The notes under the pieces: generated by a model
What the model saw: the letters and a program-made list of their open reading frames with translations, nothing else
Database searches by the model: none
What the model was told of the DNA's origin: nothing
NCBI GenBank assembly: GCA_900772675.1
Contig: CAAGRM010000149.1
Coordinates: 1-5,375, forward strand
Direction: 5' to 3'
Length of the DNA stretch: 5,375 bases
From: Lachnospiraceae bacterium
GTDB taxonomy: Bacteria; Bacillota; Clostridia; Lachnospirales; Lachnospiraceae
Shown here: piece after piece, positions 1-5,375 of the stretch
Layout of the letters: the number at the start of each line of letters is the position of its first letter
Position numbering within the stretch: position 1 is the stretch's first letter
Program-made: the position numbers and the translations under genes

Positions 1-405
1 CCCGCATTTCATGCAGTAATTGCGGTGTATGCTTCCGTGCAGTTCATACACTACTTTACTTCCCGCCGCCTGATGCAGCCCGTCGATATTCTGTGTCACA
101 ACCGCTTTCAGTTTTCCCGCCGCTTCGAGCTCTGCAAGTTTCTTATGCGCCGCGTTCGGTTTCGCACCGACCGGAAGCATTTTGTCGCGGTAAAAAGCAT
201 AAAACTTTTCCGGGTACCGCAGGAAATAGCTGTGGCTTAAAATTGTCTCCGGCGGAACGTCATACTTCTGATGATAAAGGCCATCCACGCTCCGGAAATC
301 CGGAATCCCGCTCTCCGTGGACACGCCCGCGCCGCCGAAGAATACGATATTTTCATGCGTATCAATCAATCTCTGCAGTTCTTCGATTTTTCTTTCCTCT
401 TCCAT
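1..405 (-). CDS. cobB: Sir2-family NAD-dependent protein deacylase, N-terminal part (runs off the window)
   Basis: This gene encodes a sirtuin, a cytoplasmic enzyme that removes acyl groups from protein lysines using NAD+, releasing nicotinamide and O-acyl-ADP-ribose. The 135 visible residues carry the diagnostic motifs in order: the NAD-binding GAGVSTESGIPDFRS at residues 25-39, TQNIDGLH at 104-111, the catalytic His in ELHGS (His123), and the first zinc-binding pair in YCMKCG (Cys131, Cys134). The second Cys pair and the rest of the Rossmann domain lie beyond position 1; family members are usually about 240 residues. The ATG at 405 is chosen because a perfect AAGGAGG (414-420) sits 8 nt upstream. 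The Tyr-x-x-Arg pocket of desuccinylase-type sirtuins (class III, E. coli CobB) is not evident: the region reads FYAFYRDKML. A deacetylase-like, Thermotoga Sir2-type (class U) enzyme is therefore more likely (inference). It lies 26 bp downstream of the sortase gene with no terminator between, so it is probably cotranscribed. Confidence 0.96.
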   Translation of the reverse strand, partial: MEEERKIEELQRLIDTHENIVFFGGAGVSTESGIPDFRSVDGLYHQKYDVPPETILSHSYFLRYPEKFYAFYRDKMLPVGAKPNAAHKKLAELEAAGKLKAVVTQNIDGLHQAAGSKVVYELHGSIHRNYCMKCG

Positions 406-431
406 CTGTCATTCCTCCTTCTGACCAATCA

Positions 432-1283
432 TTACCGGTTCCGCCGCACGCCCAGAACGACGAACCGTCCAGTCGTATCGCTCGCCGCACAGGTGGACAG
501 CACAATAATATGGCTGTTTTCATCCATCTCCGGCTGCTCCACCGGGATCTCTGACCGCGCCGCCATGGTATTCAGATACTGTACAAACGCTTCACCCCCG
601 CCGGAATACAGCGTGTAGACATCACTGTCTGCCTCCGTATAAAAGGCAGAAAAAATCTGGTACACATCGTTTGATTCCGGCGTCAGCATCCAGAAATAGA
701 CGCTGTCCTTGTATTTTTCCTGCTCCTTCATCTGCTTTAATTTTCCGAACATGGAGAGATTCTTCATATTATGACCGTAAACGATCGTGTTTCCATCACT
801 GAAATCACCCTGATTCTGGTAATCGAGGAAAATGGAACCCGCAAAGTTGCTCGTTCCCTCGTACGTCGTATGAAGATACGCATCATTGTCCGGCCCCTGT
901 ACGACCGGGTAACTGATGTCGAGAGCTTCGATATAAAGCCATCCCTTCACATCCGGGTTAATCGCTTTTAAGGATTCAAAATCGACAGCAAGCGGCGGTT
1001 CTGTCGGATACGACAGTGGTTCCGGCTCCGGTTCGGAAGGCTCCGCCGCTTCGGATTCCGCCTGCGGCTCCTCTGTTTTCGTCGGTGCCGGTGTCTCCGG
1101 TGTTTTTGTAATTTCCGTCGTATACTGCTGCAGATCCCGGTATTCATCCGTGCCGGTCTTGTAATCCAGGTAAATGCCGATCAGCTTGTACCCGGAAAAG
1201 CAGAAAACAGCAAGTGCCGCTAAAAATACCAGAGTCCAAAGCGGATTGCCGCGTTTTTTCTGTTTCTTTTTCTGTTTTCCCAT
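432..1283 (-). CDS. srtB: Class B sortase, membrane-anchored cysteine transpeptidase
   Basis: Sortases cleave a C-terminal sorting signal on secreted proteins and join the protein to peptidoglycan on the outer face of the membrane. The 283-residue protein starts with a Lys-rich cytoplasmic tail (residues 2-11), then one membrane segment (about 14-39) acting as an uncleaved signal anchor. An extracellular linker rich in Pro, Glu and Thr follows (about 58-97), then the sortase domain (about 100-283). The catalytic triad is visible: His171 in VYGHNM, Cys265 in VLSTCAAS, and Arg273 in TGRFVVLGVR. The order, spacing and ITKNP-like start of the domain (AINPDVKGWLYIEALDISYPVVQG region) fit class B rather than class A. 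The ATG at 1283 is preceded by AAAGGAG (1288-1294). No LPxTG-like sorting substrate is encoded in the window, so the substrate is unknown. Some class B sortases handle haem-uptake proteins, while clostridial ones recognise (S/N)PxTG-type signals or build pili. Confidence in the family is high, in the role low. Confidence 0.96.
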   Translation of the reverse strand: MGKQKKKQKKRGNPLWTLVFLAALAVFCFSGYKLIGIYLDYKTGTDEYRDLQQYTTEITKTPETPAPTKTEEPQAESEAAEPSEPEPEPLSYPTEPPLAVDFESLKAINPDVKGWLYIEALDISYPVVQGPDNDAYLHTTYEGTSNFAGSIFLDYQNQGDFSDGNTIVYGHNMKNLSMFGKLKQMKEQEKYKDSVYFWMLTPESNDVYQIFSAFYTEADSDVYTLYSGGGEAFVQYLNTMAARSEIPVEQPEMDENSHIIVLSTCAASDTTGRFVVLGVRRNR

Positions 1284-1312
1284 GCGTCTCCTTTATCACT
1301 TTTTTACTGTCT

Positions 1313-1332
1313 GCGCTGTTTTCCGGAAGCGC
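1313..1332 (-). other. Small inverted repeat in the sortase 5' leader
   Basis: GCGCT (1313-1317) and AGCGC (1328-1332) pair around a 10-nt loop, and the loop overlaps the 8-bp palindrome TTCCGGAA (1321-1328). It lies between the predicted transcription start (about 1341) and the ribosome binding site. It has no T-tract in the reading direction close enough to act as a strong terminator. It could be a minor leader hairpin or a protein site, or simply chance. Confidence 0.3.
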
Positions 1333-1347
1333 TCTGAATTTGTCTCA

Positions 1348-1376
1348 ATTATAAGCGTGCCCCTTTCTTTTGTCAA
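1348..1376 (-). promoter_or_regulatory. Consensus sigma-A promoter for the sortase-sirtuin transcript
   Basis: On the minus strand a perfect -35 box TTGACA (1371-1376) and a perfect -10 box TATAAT (1348-1353) are separated by exactly 17 nt. Transcription should start near 1341, giving a leader of about 58 nt before the sortase ATG at 1283. Twelve of twelve consensus bases suggests strong, housekeeping expression unless it is repressed. Confidence 0.88.
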
Positions 1377-1396
1377 CTTATGCCCCCGGAAAAGGA

Positions 1397-1425
1397 TTGC
1401 ACCCGCCCCCATCTTATGATAGACT
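1397..1425 (+). promoter_or_regulatory. Candidate promoter for the EIIC-like gene
   Basis: On the plus strand TTGCAC (1397-1402) and TAGACT (1420-1425) are spaced by 17 nt. A better-looking -10 box, TATGAT (1415-1420), overlaps it but has no good -35 box at the right distance. Either choice places the start of transcription at about 1427-1432, giving a leader of roughly 60 nt. The match is much weaker than that of the divergent sortase promoter, which would fit a gene that needs an activator or is expressed at a low level (inference). Confidence 0.45.
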
Positions 1426-1450
1426 AAAAGTCGACTGACAAGTCACTTGT
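1422..1450 (+). promoter_or_regulatory. Dyad-rich segment, possible operator of the EIIC-like gene
   Basis: The sequence from 1438 to 1450 is a perfect 13-bp dyad, ACAAGT-C-ACTTGT. Immediately before it lies the 8-bp palindrome AGTCGACT (1429-1436). The half-site AAGTC occurs at 1428-1432 and again at 1440-1444, 12 nt apart, and GACT occurs at 1422-1425 and 1433-1436. This cluster sits at or just after the predicted transcription start, where a repressor would block transcription. The function is inferred; no known regulator's consensus was recognised. Confidence 0.4.
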
Positions 1451-1475
1451 GAATACAGTAACACACCACATATAT

Positions 1476-1482
1476 GAGGAGG
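1476..1482 (+). promoter_or_regulatory. Ribosome binding site that fixes the EIIC start
   Basis: GAGGAGG lies 8 nt upstream of the ATG at 1491. An in-frame GTG at 1449 would add 14 residues but has no Shine-Dalgarno sequence and falls inside the dyad at 1438-1450, so it is unlikely to be the start. Confidence 0.85.
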
Positions 1483-1490
1483 AATTCCAT

Positions 1491-2555
1491 ATGCGAACAA
1501 TCAAAAAAGTCGCCTCGCACATCTTCATTGATGGCTTCGGCGGCATGACGCAGGGTCTTTTTGCAACCCTGATTATCGGTACGATGATTCAGCAGATCGG
1601 TCTTCTGATCGGCGGTTCGACCGGAAATGTAATCTATCTGCTTGGAAAAGCTGCCGCAGCCCTTACAAGTGCCGGTATCGGTGTCGGCGTGGCAGTAAAA
1701 TACGGCGAAAGCCCGCTTGTCACGGTTTCTGCAGCCGTTGCCGCGATGGTCGGCGGCTATGCAGGCAAGATCACCGGAGGCACGTTCTTTGTAGACGGCA
1801 ACGCTGTCCTGGCAGGACCCGGCGAACCGCTCGGCGCTTTTATCGCTGCTTTTGCCGGTATCACCTGCGGACACCTGGTTTCCGGTAAAACAAAGGTTGA
1901 TATTATCGTCACACCGGTTGTCACCATCGGAGTCGGTTCCGTTGTCGGACTTCTTGTCGGACCGCCGATTTCCCAGATGATGACCGGTCTTGGCAGCATC
2001 ATCAACTGGGCAACGGAACAGCGGCCATTCATCATGGGCATCGTTGTCTCGGTTGTCATGGGTATGGTTCTGACCCTGCCAATCAGCTCTGCTGCCCTCG
2101 GCATTATTTTAAATCTTTCCGGTCTCGCCGCCGGAGCTGCAACGATCGGCTGCTGCTGCAACATGGTCGGCTTCGCGGTTGCAAGTTACCGCGAAAACAA
2201 AGTCGGCGGTCTCGTTGCACAGGGACTTGGAACCTCCATGCTTCAGGTGCCGAATATTATGCGTCATCCGCTCATCTGGCTGCCCGTCATCTTCTCGAGT
2301 GCGATTTTAGGCCCGGTTTCCACCATAATTGCCAATATGCAGAATAATGCAACGGGAAGCGGCATGGGCTCTGCAGGCCTTGTCGGACAGATCACAACCT
2401 ACCAGACCATGATCGCTTATGATGATCCGAAGCTTGTTATCATCAAAATCGTTCTGCTTCACTTCATTCTTCCGGCCGTCATCACGCTGTTCTTCTCGGA
2501 GGTATTCCGAAAAGCAAACCTGATCAAATCCGGCGATATGGCTTTGAATCTGTAA
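1491..2555 (+). CDS. EIIC-like membrane permease of the PTS_EIIC_2 type, stand-alone
   Basis: The 354-residue protein is very hydrophobic and rich in Gly, Ala, Val and Ile. Roughly eight to ten membrane segments can be seen, for example about 22-42, 47-70, 76-90, 113-130, 137-157, 178-196, 198-220, 262-282 and 317-336. Overall length and the N-terminal pattern (KKVASHIFIDGFGGMTQGLF) together with GPGEPLGAF (109-117) resemble the stand-alone PTS sugar transporter subunit IIC family (Pfam PTS_EIIC_2), recognised from memory, not by search. A true EIIC moves sugar across the membrane while EIIB phosphorylates it; no EIIA or EIIB is encoded here, so it would have to borrow them or work as another kind of transporter or sensor. 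CCC at 221-223 is unusual for a membrane segment. The gene is monocistronic: a divergent promoter region lies upstream and a strong terminator starts 11 bp after the stop. The substrate cannot be told from the sequence. Confidence 0.85.
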   Translation: MRTIKKVASHIFIDGFGGMTQGLFATLIIGTMIQQIGLLIGGSTGNVIYLLGKAAAALTSAGIGVGVAVKYGESPLVTVSAAVAAMVGGYAGKITGGTFFVDGNAVLAGPGEPLGAFIAAFAGITCGHLVSGKTKVDIIVTPVVTIGVGSVVGLLVGPPISQMMTGLGSIINWATEQRPFIMGIVVSVVMGMVLTLPISSAALGIILNLSGLAAGAATIGCCCNMVGFAVASYRENKVGGLVAQGLGTSMLQVPNIMRHPLIWLPVIFSSAILGPVSTIIANMQNNATGSGMGSAGLVGQITTYQTMIAYDDPKLVIIKIVLLHFILPAVITLFFSEVFRKANLIKSGDMALNL

Positions 2556-2566
2556 TCTGTATTTTT

Positions 2567-2611
2567 AAAAGGGAATGGAACTGCGCATCCGGCAGCTCCA
2601 TTCCCTTTTTT
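2567..2611 (+). terminator. Strong intrinsic terminator, probably bidirectional
   Basis: AAAAGGGAATGGA (2567-2579) pairs perfectly with TCCATTCCCTTTT (2597-2609). After one A-C mismatch the stem continues with CTGC/GCAG (2581-2584 with 2592-2595), closing a 7-nt loop. Six T residues (2606-2611) follow for the plus-strand EIIC transcript. On the minus strand the stem is followed by TTTT and then A residues, a weaker tail, so it could also end the convergent serine hydrolase transcript, whose stop is at 2643-2645. Confidence 0.92.
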
Positions 2612-2642
2612 ATCCACATTTCTCTTCTGATTTTTTCTGTTT

Positions 2643-4526
2643 TTACACCGTTTCTTCTGCGTTTTCCGCATTTTCCACTGCCGCGGCCGATTCAGCTTCC
2701 GCTGCCGCTTCTTCTGTCCCCGTTTCTTCCCCCGGCCGCACACGGTGTGCCTCTACCATTGGCTCAATGGTCTGTGCCATCAGCAGATGGATCATGTCAA
2801 GGCTCCGCTCGCGGAACCGCGACGGCAGAAGCGGTGCGATCGCCACATCCGTCACGAGGGATTCAAGGCCCTCGATAATCAGATCCTTGCCCGGCGTCTC
2901 ATTCCACTCCAGTCTGATCCGCTCGAAATCACGCTGGAAAATGATTTTGACCCTCCGTCTTGCGGCCTCTTCCAGAAATGCAAACTCAAGCTTCAGCACC
3001 AGTTCGCCGTCTTCATTCTCCGCAAACTGTCCCGTCGTTCCGAGCAGATACGATTCCTCGTTTTCCACCCATTCTACAACTTTGGACCCCGTAAGACCGA
3101 TCTCAATGCGCTGTGTTTTTTCTCCCTCGGTCAGCTCGACAAAGAAACGGCCTTTTTCATAGAAGAAACCGATGCGGCGGATGCCGTCGGAAAAGTTGTT
3201 GTGGAAGACCTGCATCGTCAGCGGAAACATGCCGACATGTGTATCCTCCATTTTATATTCTTTTCCATGCAGAAGCTGCGCCATGTCGATCTGACGCGGT
3301 GTTCCGCTGTTCCGCTGCCCCGGTGTTCTCCGCTTCCAGCCGCCGCGCAGGATTCTTCCCGGTATCTCTTTCGCGCCCTCCAGATCACGGCAGGTCTGCA
3401 CAAGCTTCTGATATGCCATCGGGCTTTCCGCCTCGCCGGATTTCAGCTCTGCACCAAATTCCGCGCCGAAATACTTCCGCACAATGTCGAGCATCTCACA
3501 CGTCTGGAACAGCTCGTTGCTGCCCGCATTCGTCACAATCACCACGCCGGTATCCGGATAACCGAGCACGTTCTGCCCCAGCATGCCATTGAACGCAAAG
3601 CTGCCCGGCCGCTCCTCCATCCAGTTCTGGTAACCATAGCCATATTTTCCCATCTTTTCCGGCGGTGTCGCATGCACGGAGGTGGACGCTGCGACCCATT
3701 CCGCCGGGACGATCTGTTTTCCTTCGAATTTTCCGCCGTTCACGTACATCACCCCGAGCTTGGCCGCGTCCTCCGGGCACAGGAAGAGGCCCCAGCCGCC
3801 TTTCGTAATCCCTGCCGGGCAGCTCTCCCAGAAGACTTTCCGGATGCCGAGAGGCTCAAACAGACGCGGCCGCAGGTAATCTACCATTTTCATGCCGGTG
3901 CGCTCCTGTATGATTGCAGACAGCAGATACGTGTTCATACTGTTGTACTCAAACGCTTCGCCCGGCGTTCCCTTGACCGGCGCATTTAAGAAGCTGTCCA
4001 CCCAGTCGTTGCCGGAAACAACGCCCATCTCGTTGAACTGTACGCCGCTCTTCATCGTCAGAAGATGCTCCACGGTCAGATTCGGGCGCAGGATCTTCTG
4101 CAGCAGACCGTTTCGTTTTTCAAAAATATCATAGACGTTCTCGTCCAGGGAAAGTTTTCCTTCACTGATCAGAAAACCAACCGCCATGCCAGTGATGCTC
4201 TTACACATAGAATACGTCGCATGCCAGATGCCGCTGCGGTATGGGGCGAAATTGCATTCGCAGATGACATGTCCATTCCGCAGGACCAGCAGATGATGCA
4301 TGTCCGTATGGCGCGCAGCGGCGAGCTCACGAAGCATCTGCGTCAGCTTTTCCGATGAGATGCCCTCGCTCTCCGGCACCACGCGCGTAAAATACGTTTC
4401 CGGAGATGCAAAATCCCCGAACGCTTCCTTCTGCGGCGCAAAGTCCGTCTTTCCCATATGTCCTGTCGTCCCACTCATAAATCCCCAGATCATTTCCATT
4501 GCGGTTAACTGTTCTTTCGCTGCCAT
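2643..4526 (-). CDS. Beta-lactamase-fold serine hydrolase (class C / family S12 type) with C-terminal extension
   Basis: The 627-residue protein belongs to the penicillin-binding-protein-like serine hydrolases (Pfam Beta-lactamase, PF00144), which include class C beta-lactamases, DD-peptidases, esterases and amidases. The catalytic domain covers about residues 47-360. The nucleophile motif SxxK is SMCK (Ser106, Lys109) in ATYSMCKSITG. The second motif is Tyr194-Asn195-Ser196 in EYNSMNTYLLS, a Y-x-S form instead of the usual Y-x-N. A Gly-rich segment NGMLGQNV (313-320) occupies the place of the KTG/HxG motif. KQIVPAEWV (270-278) is also typical of the family. About 410-560 looks like a beta-rich second domain, 565-597 is helical, and the last 30 residues are a Glu/Ala-rich low-complexity tail. 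No signal peptide or membrane segment is seen, so the enzyme is probably cytoplasmic. The substrate is unknown; a true beta-lactamase role is unlikely without export. The start at 4526 is set by AGGAGG (4535-4540). The gene is monocistronic with its own promoter. Confidence 0.92.
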   Translation of the reverse strand: MAAKEQLTAMEMIWGFMSGTTGHMGKTDFAPQKEAFGDFASPETYFTRVVPESEGISSEKLTQMLRELAAARHTDMHHLLVLRNGHVICECNFAPYRSGIWHATYSMCKSITGMAVGFLISEGKLSLDENVYDIFEKRNGLLQKILRPNLTVEHLLTMKSGVQFNEMGVVSGNDWVDSFLNAPVKGTPGEAFEYNSMNTYLLSAIIQERTGMKMVDYLRPRLFEPLGIRKVFWESCPAGITKGGWGLFLCPEDAAKLGVMYVNGGKFEGKQIVPAEWVAASTSVHATPPEKMGKYGYGYQNWMEERPGSFAFNGMLGQNVLGYPDTGVVIVTNAGSNELFQTCEMLDIVRKYFGAEFGAELKSGEAESPMAYQKLVQTCRDLEGAKEIPGRILRGGWKRRTPGQRNSGTPRQIDMAQLLHGKEYKMEDTHVGMFPLTMQVFHNNFSDGIRRIGFFYEKGRFFVELTEGEKTQRIEIGLTGSKVVEWVENEESYLLGTTGQFAENEDGELVLKLEFAFLEEAARRRVKIIFQRDFERIRLEWNETPGKDLIIEGLESLVTDVAIAPLLPSRFRERSLDMIHLLMAQTIEPMVEAHRVRPGEETGTEEAAAEAESAAAVENAENAEETV

Positions 4527-4534
4527 GTACGATG

Positions 4535-4540
4535 CCTCCT
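4535..4540 (-). promoter_or_regulatory. Ribosome binding site that fixes the serine hydrolase start
   Basis: AGGAGG on the minus strand lies 8 nt before the ATG at 4526. The frame stays open to an ATG at 4610, but that start would lie upstream of the predicted transcription start near 4565, and the 28 extra residues are Lys/Arg/Asn-rich and unlike the family. The shorter start is therefore preferred. Confidence 0.87.
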
Positions 4541-4571
4541 GTCTCATGCGGTTGGATTTCCCTGTTTTTCC

Positions 4572-4600
4572 AGTTTTCCTCATTATATCCAGATTCCTTG
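4572..4600 (-). promoter_or_regulatory. Sigma-A promoter for the serine hydrolase gene
   Basis: On the minus strand TTGCGA (4595-4600, four of six consensus bases) and a perfect TATAAT (4572-4577) are 17 nt apart. Transcription would begin near 4565, leaving a leader of about 38 nt before the ATG at 4526. It lies just after the terminator of the upstream gene, so the hydrolase is a separate transcription unit. Confidence 0.78.
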
Positions 4601-4623
4601 AAAATCGCAATGCTTCTTCTGAT

Positions 4624-4673
4624 AAAAAAGAACCGACATAGAAATCTGTATTTCAATTTCTGCCGGTTCTTTT
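4624..4673 (-). terminator. Intrinsic terminator of the solute-binding protein gene
   Basis: Read on the minus strand, AAAAGAACCG (complement of 4664-4673) pairs with CGGTTCTTTT (complement of 4626-4635). Further interrupted pairing inside, TG/CA and ATTTC/GAAAT, extends the stem. A run of six T residues (4629-4624) overlaps and extends beyond the 3' arm. It begins about 30 bp after the stop of the solute-binding protein and separates that gene from the serine hydrolase promoter. Confidence 0.9.
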
Positions 4674-4703
4674 CCGTGTGTGATTTTTTTATTTTACTTT
4701 AGC

Positions 4704-5375
4704 TTACTCATTCCAGAGTTTCATACGCTCCTGATAATTCTGTGTGATAACTTTTTCTACATCTTCCAGTCCTGCGTCATTCATTTCGGAAATCATCTTG
4801 TCGTACTCTTCCATTGCCGCATCGTGGCTGTCTGCATTCACAATCTTCGGATATTCCTGATCGTAGATATCCTGGATTTTCTGCCATTTCAAGCCATCCG
4901 GAGTGCTTCCTGCCGGGGTAAGGCCTGCAAATTCTGCGGTATCCCATCTGTCGTTCTCACCAAAGTGATTCATAGCCACCTGCCGGGTCTCTTTTACTTT
5001 ATACTGTGATACATCGTATGGAGTTCCGTCTGTACCATTTCCGTTCTTTACAAACCAGGTCCATTTGCGGACGCCGGTATCCAGTTTTGTTTTGTCAAAA
5101 TCCGTCTGGAATCCTTCAATCAGATCATCGTTCGGAACGTGTTTTCCATCTTCCATATTCCAGTTGGTTCCCTCAATACCCCACATCAGAAGATACTGTC
5201 CTTCTTCGCTTGCAAGGTAGTTGATCATCTTCATGGCTGCTTCCGGATTTTTACAATTCTTGGTGATCGCGATTGCATCCCAGCCAAGTGTACTTCTTCC
5301 GGAGTAAGTAGTTTCATCTGCACTGATTCCGTTTCCAAGGACTTTATAGGAATAGAATTTTGCATCTTCTCCTAC
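4704..5375 (-). CDS. ABC-transporter extracellular solute-binding protein, C-terminal part (start lies outside the window)
   Basis: The 223 visible residues are the C-terminal portion of a family-1-type extracellular solute-binding protein, a lipoprotein that captures a ligand, usually an oligosaccharide or sugar, outside the membrane and hands it to an ABC permease. The frame is open from the window edge to a TAA at 4704-4706. Recognisable features are GWDAIAITKNCKNPEAAMKM at residues 31-50 of the fragment, where late-sequence KNPEAA(M/L)K is typical of the family, followed by NYLASEEGQYLLMWGIEG (52-69). Such proteins resemble the LplA/YtcQ-like lipoproteins that work with LplB/YtcP-type permeases. 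The rest is rich in Trp, Tyr, Asp and Glu, as expected of a carbohydrate binder, and ends in a helical segment (about 180-223). The lipobox and the N-terminal lobe are beyond position 5375. Being last before a terminator, it is either monocistronic or the end of a transport operon; ligand unknown. Confidence 0.88.
   Translation of the reverse strand, partial: VGEDAKFYSYKVLGNGISADETTYSGRSTLGWDAIAITKNCKNPEAAMKMINYLASEEGQYLLMWGIEGTNWNMEDGKHVPNDDLIEGFQTDFDKTKLDTGVRKWTWFVKNGNGTDGTPYDVSQYKVKETRQVAMNHFGENDRWDTAEFAGLTPAGSTPDGLKWQKIQDIYDQEYPKIVNADSHDAAMEEYDKMISEMNDAGLEDVEKVITQNYQERMKLWNE

Noticed and set aside
93..554. Open frame on the plus strand across the sortase-sirtuin junction
   Set aside because: It is antisense to two well-supported genes, and its translation is low-complexity Pro/Arg/Ser-rich with no domain.
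1018..1110. Apparent repeat of Glu/Pro codons in the sortase
   Set aside because: This is an ordinary low-complexity extracellular linker between membrane anchor and catalytic domain, not a mobile or tandem-repeat element.
1449..1490. GTG start adding 14 residues to the EIIC protein
   Set aside because: No ribosome binding site precedes it, the added residues are polar, and the ATG at 1491 has a near-perfect GAGGAGG 8 nt upstream.
1757..2164. Open frame on the minus strand inside the EIIC gene
   Set aside because: It is an antisense shadow of a Gly/Ala-rich membrane protein, with no start signal and a composition dominated by Pro, Thr and Met.
2567..2673. Possible repeat element or attachment site between the convergent genes
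   Set aside because: The inverted repeat is fully explained as an intrinsic terminator with a T-tract, and there are no flanking direct repeats or integrase genes.
2745..3989. Long open frame of 414 codons on the plus strand
   Set aside because: It lies wholly antisense to the serine hydrolase, whose motifs are certain. The translation is rich in Arg, His, Pro and Cys with no recognisable domain, and no ribosome binding site was noted. It is a by-product of codon bias.
4527..4610. Upstream ATG adding 28 residues to the serine hydrolase
   Set aside because: The segment covers the -10 box and the AGGAGG of the downstream start, and the residues are basic and unlike the family.

Overview
This window looks like chromosomal DNA of a gut-type clostridial Firmicute, most likely a Lachnospiraceae member. 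That is an inference from three things: strong AGGAGG-type ribosome binding sites, sigma-A promoters with consensus TTGACA/TATAAT elements, and a gene set (class B sortase, Sir2 deacylase, stand-alone EIIC-like permease, lipoprotein-type solute-binding protein, family S12-type serine hydrolase) typical of that family. There are no RNA genes, CRISPR arrays, insertion sequences or phage genes.

Layout from left to right. Positions 1-405 (minus) hold the N-terminal 135 residues of a Sir2/CobB NAD-dependent protein deacylase, cut by the window edge. Positions 432-1283 (minus) hold a complete class B sortase. Its stop is 26 bp from the sirtuin start, so the two probably form one transcript, driven by a perfect TTGACA-17-TATAAT promoter at 1348-1376. 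Positions 1284-1490 are a divergent regulatory region, with that promoter pointing left, and a weaker promoter plus a dyad-rich possible operator pointing right. Positions 1491-2555 (plus) encode a 354-residue hydrophobic EIIC-like (PTS_EIIC_2 type) membrane protein. It ends at a strong hairpin terminator (2567-2611) shared with the convergent gene. Positions 2643-4526 (minus) encode a 627-residue beta-lactamase-fold serine hydrolase with its own promoter. Positions 4704-5375 (minus) hold the C-terminal 223 residues of an ABC-transporter solute-binding protein, followed by its own terminator.

These are at least four transcription units: sortase-sirtuin, EIIC, serine hydrolase and the solute-binding protein. 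Apart from the sortase-sirtuin pair, nothing ties the genes into one pathway. The region reads as ordinary core/accessory metabolism and cell-envelope genes. I do not see a convincing new multi-gene system. The items most worth a second look are the sortase-sirtuin pairing, the orphan EIIC with its palindromic leader, and the cytoplasmic-looking serine hydrolase with a long C-terminal extension.
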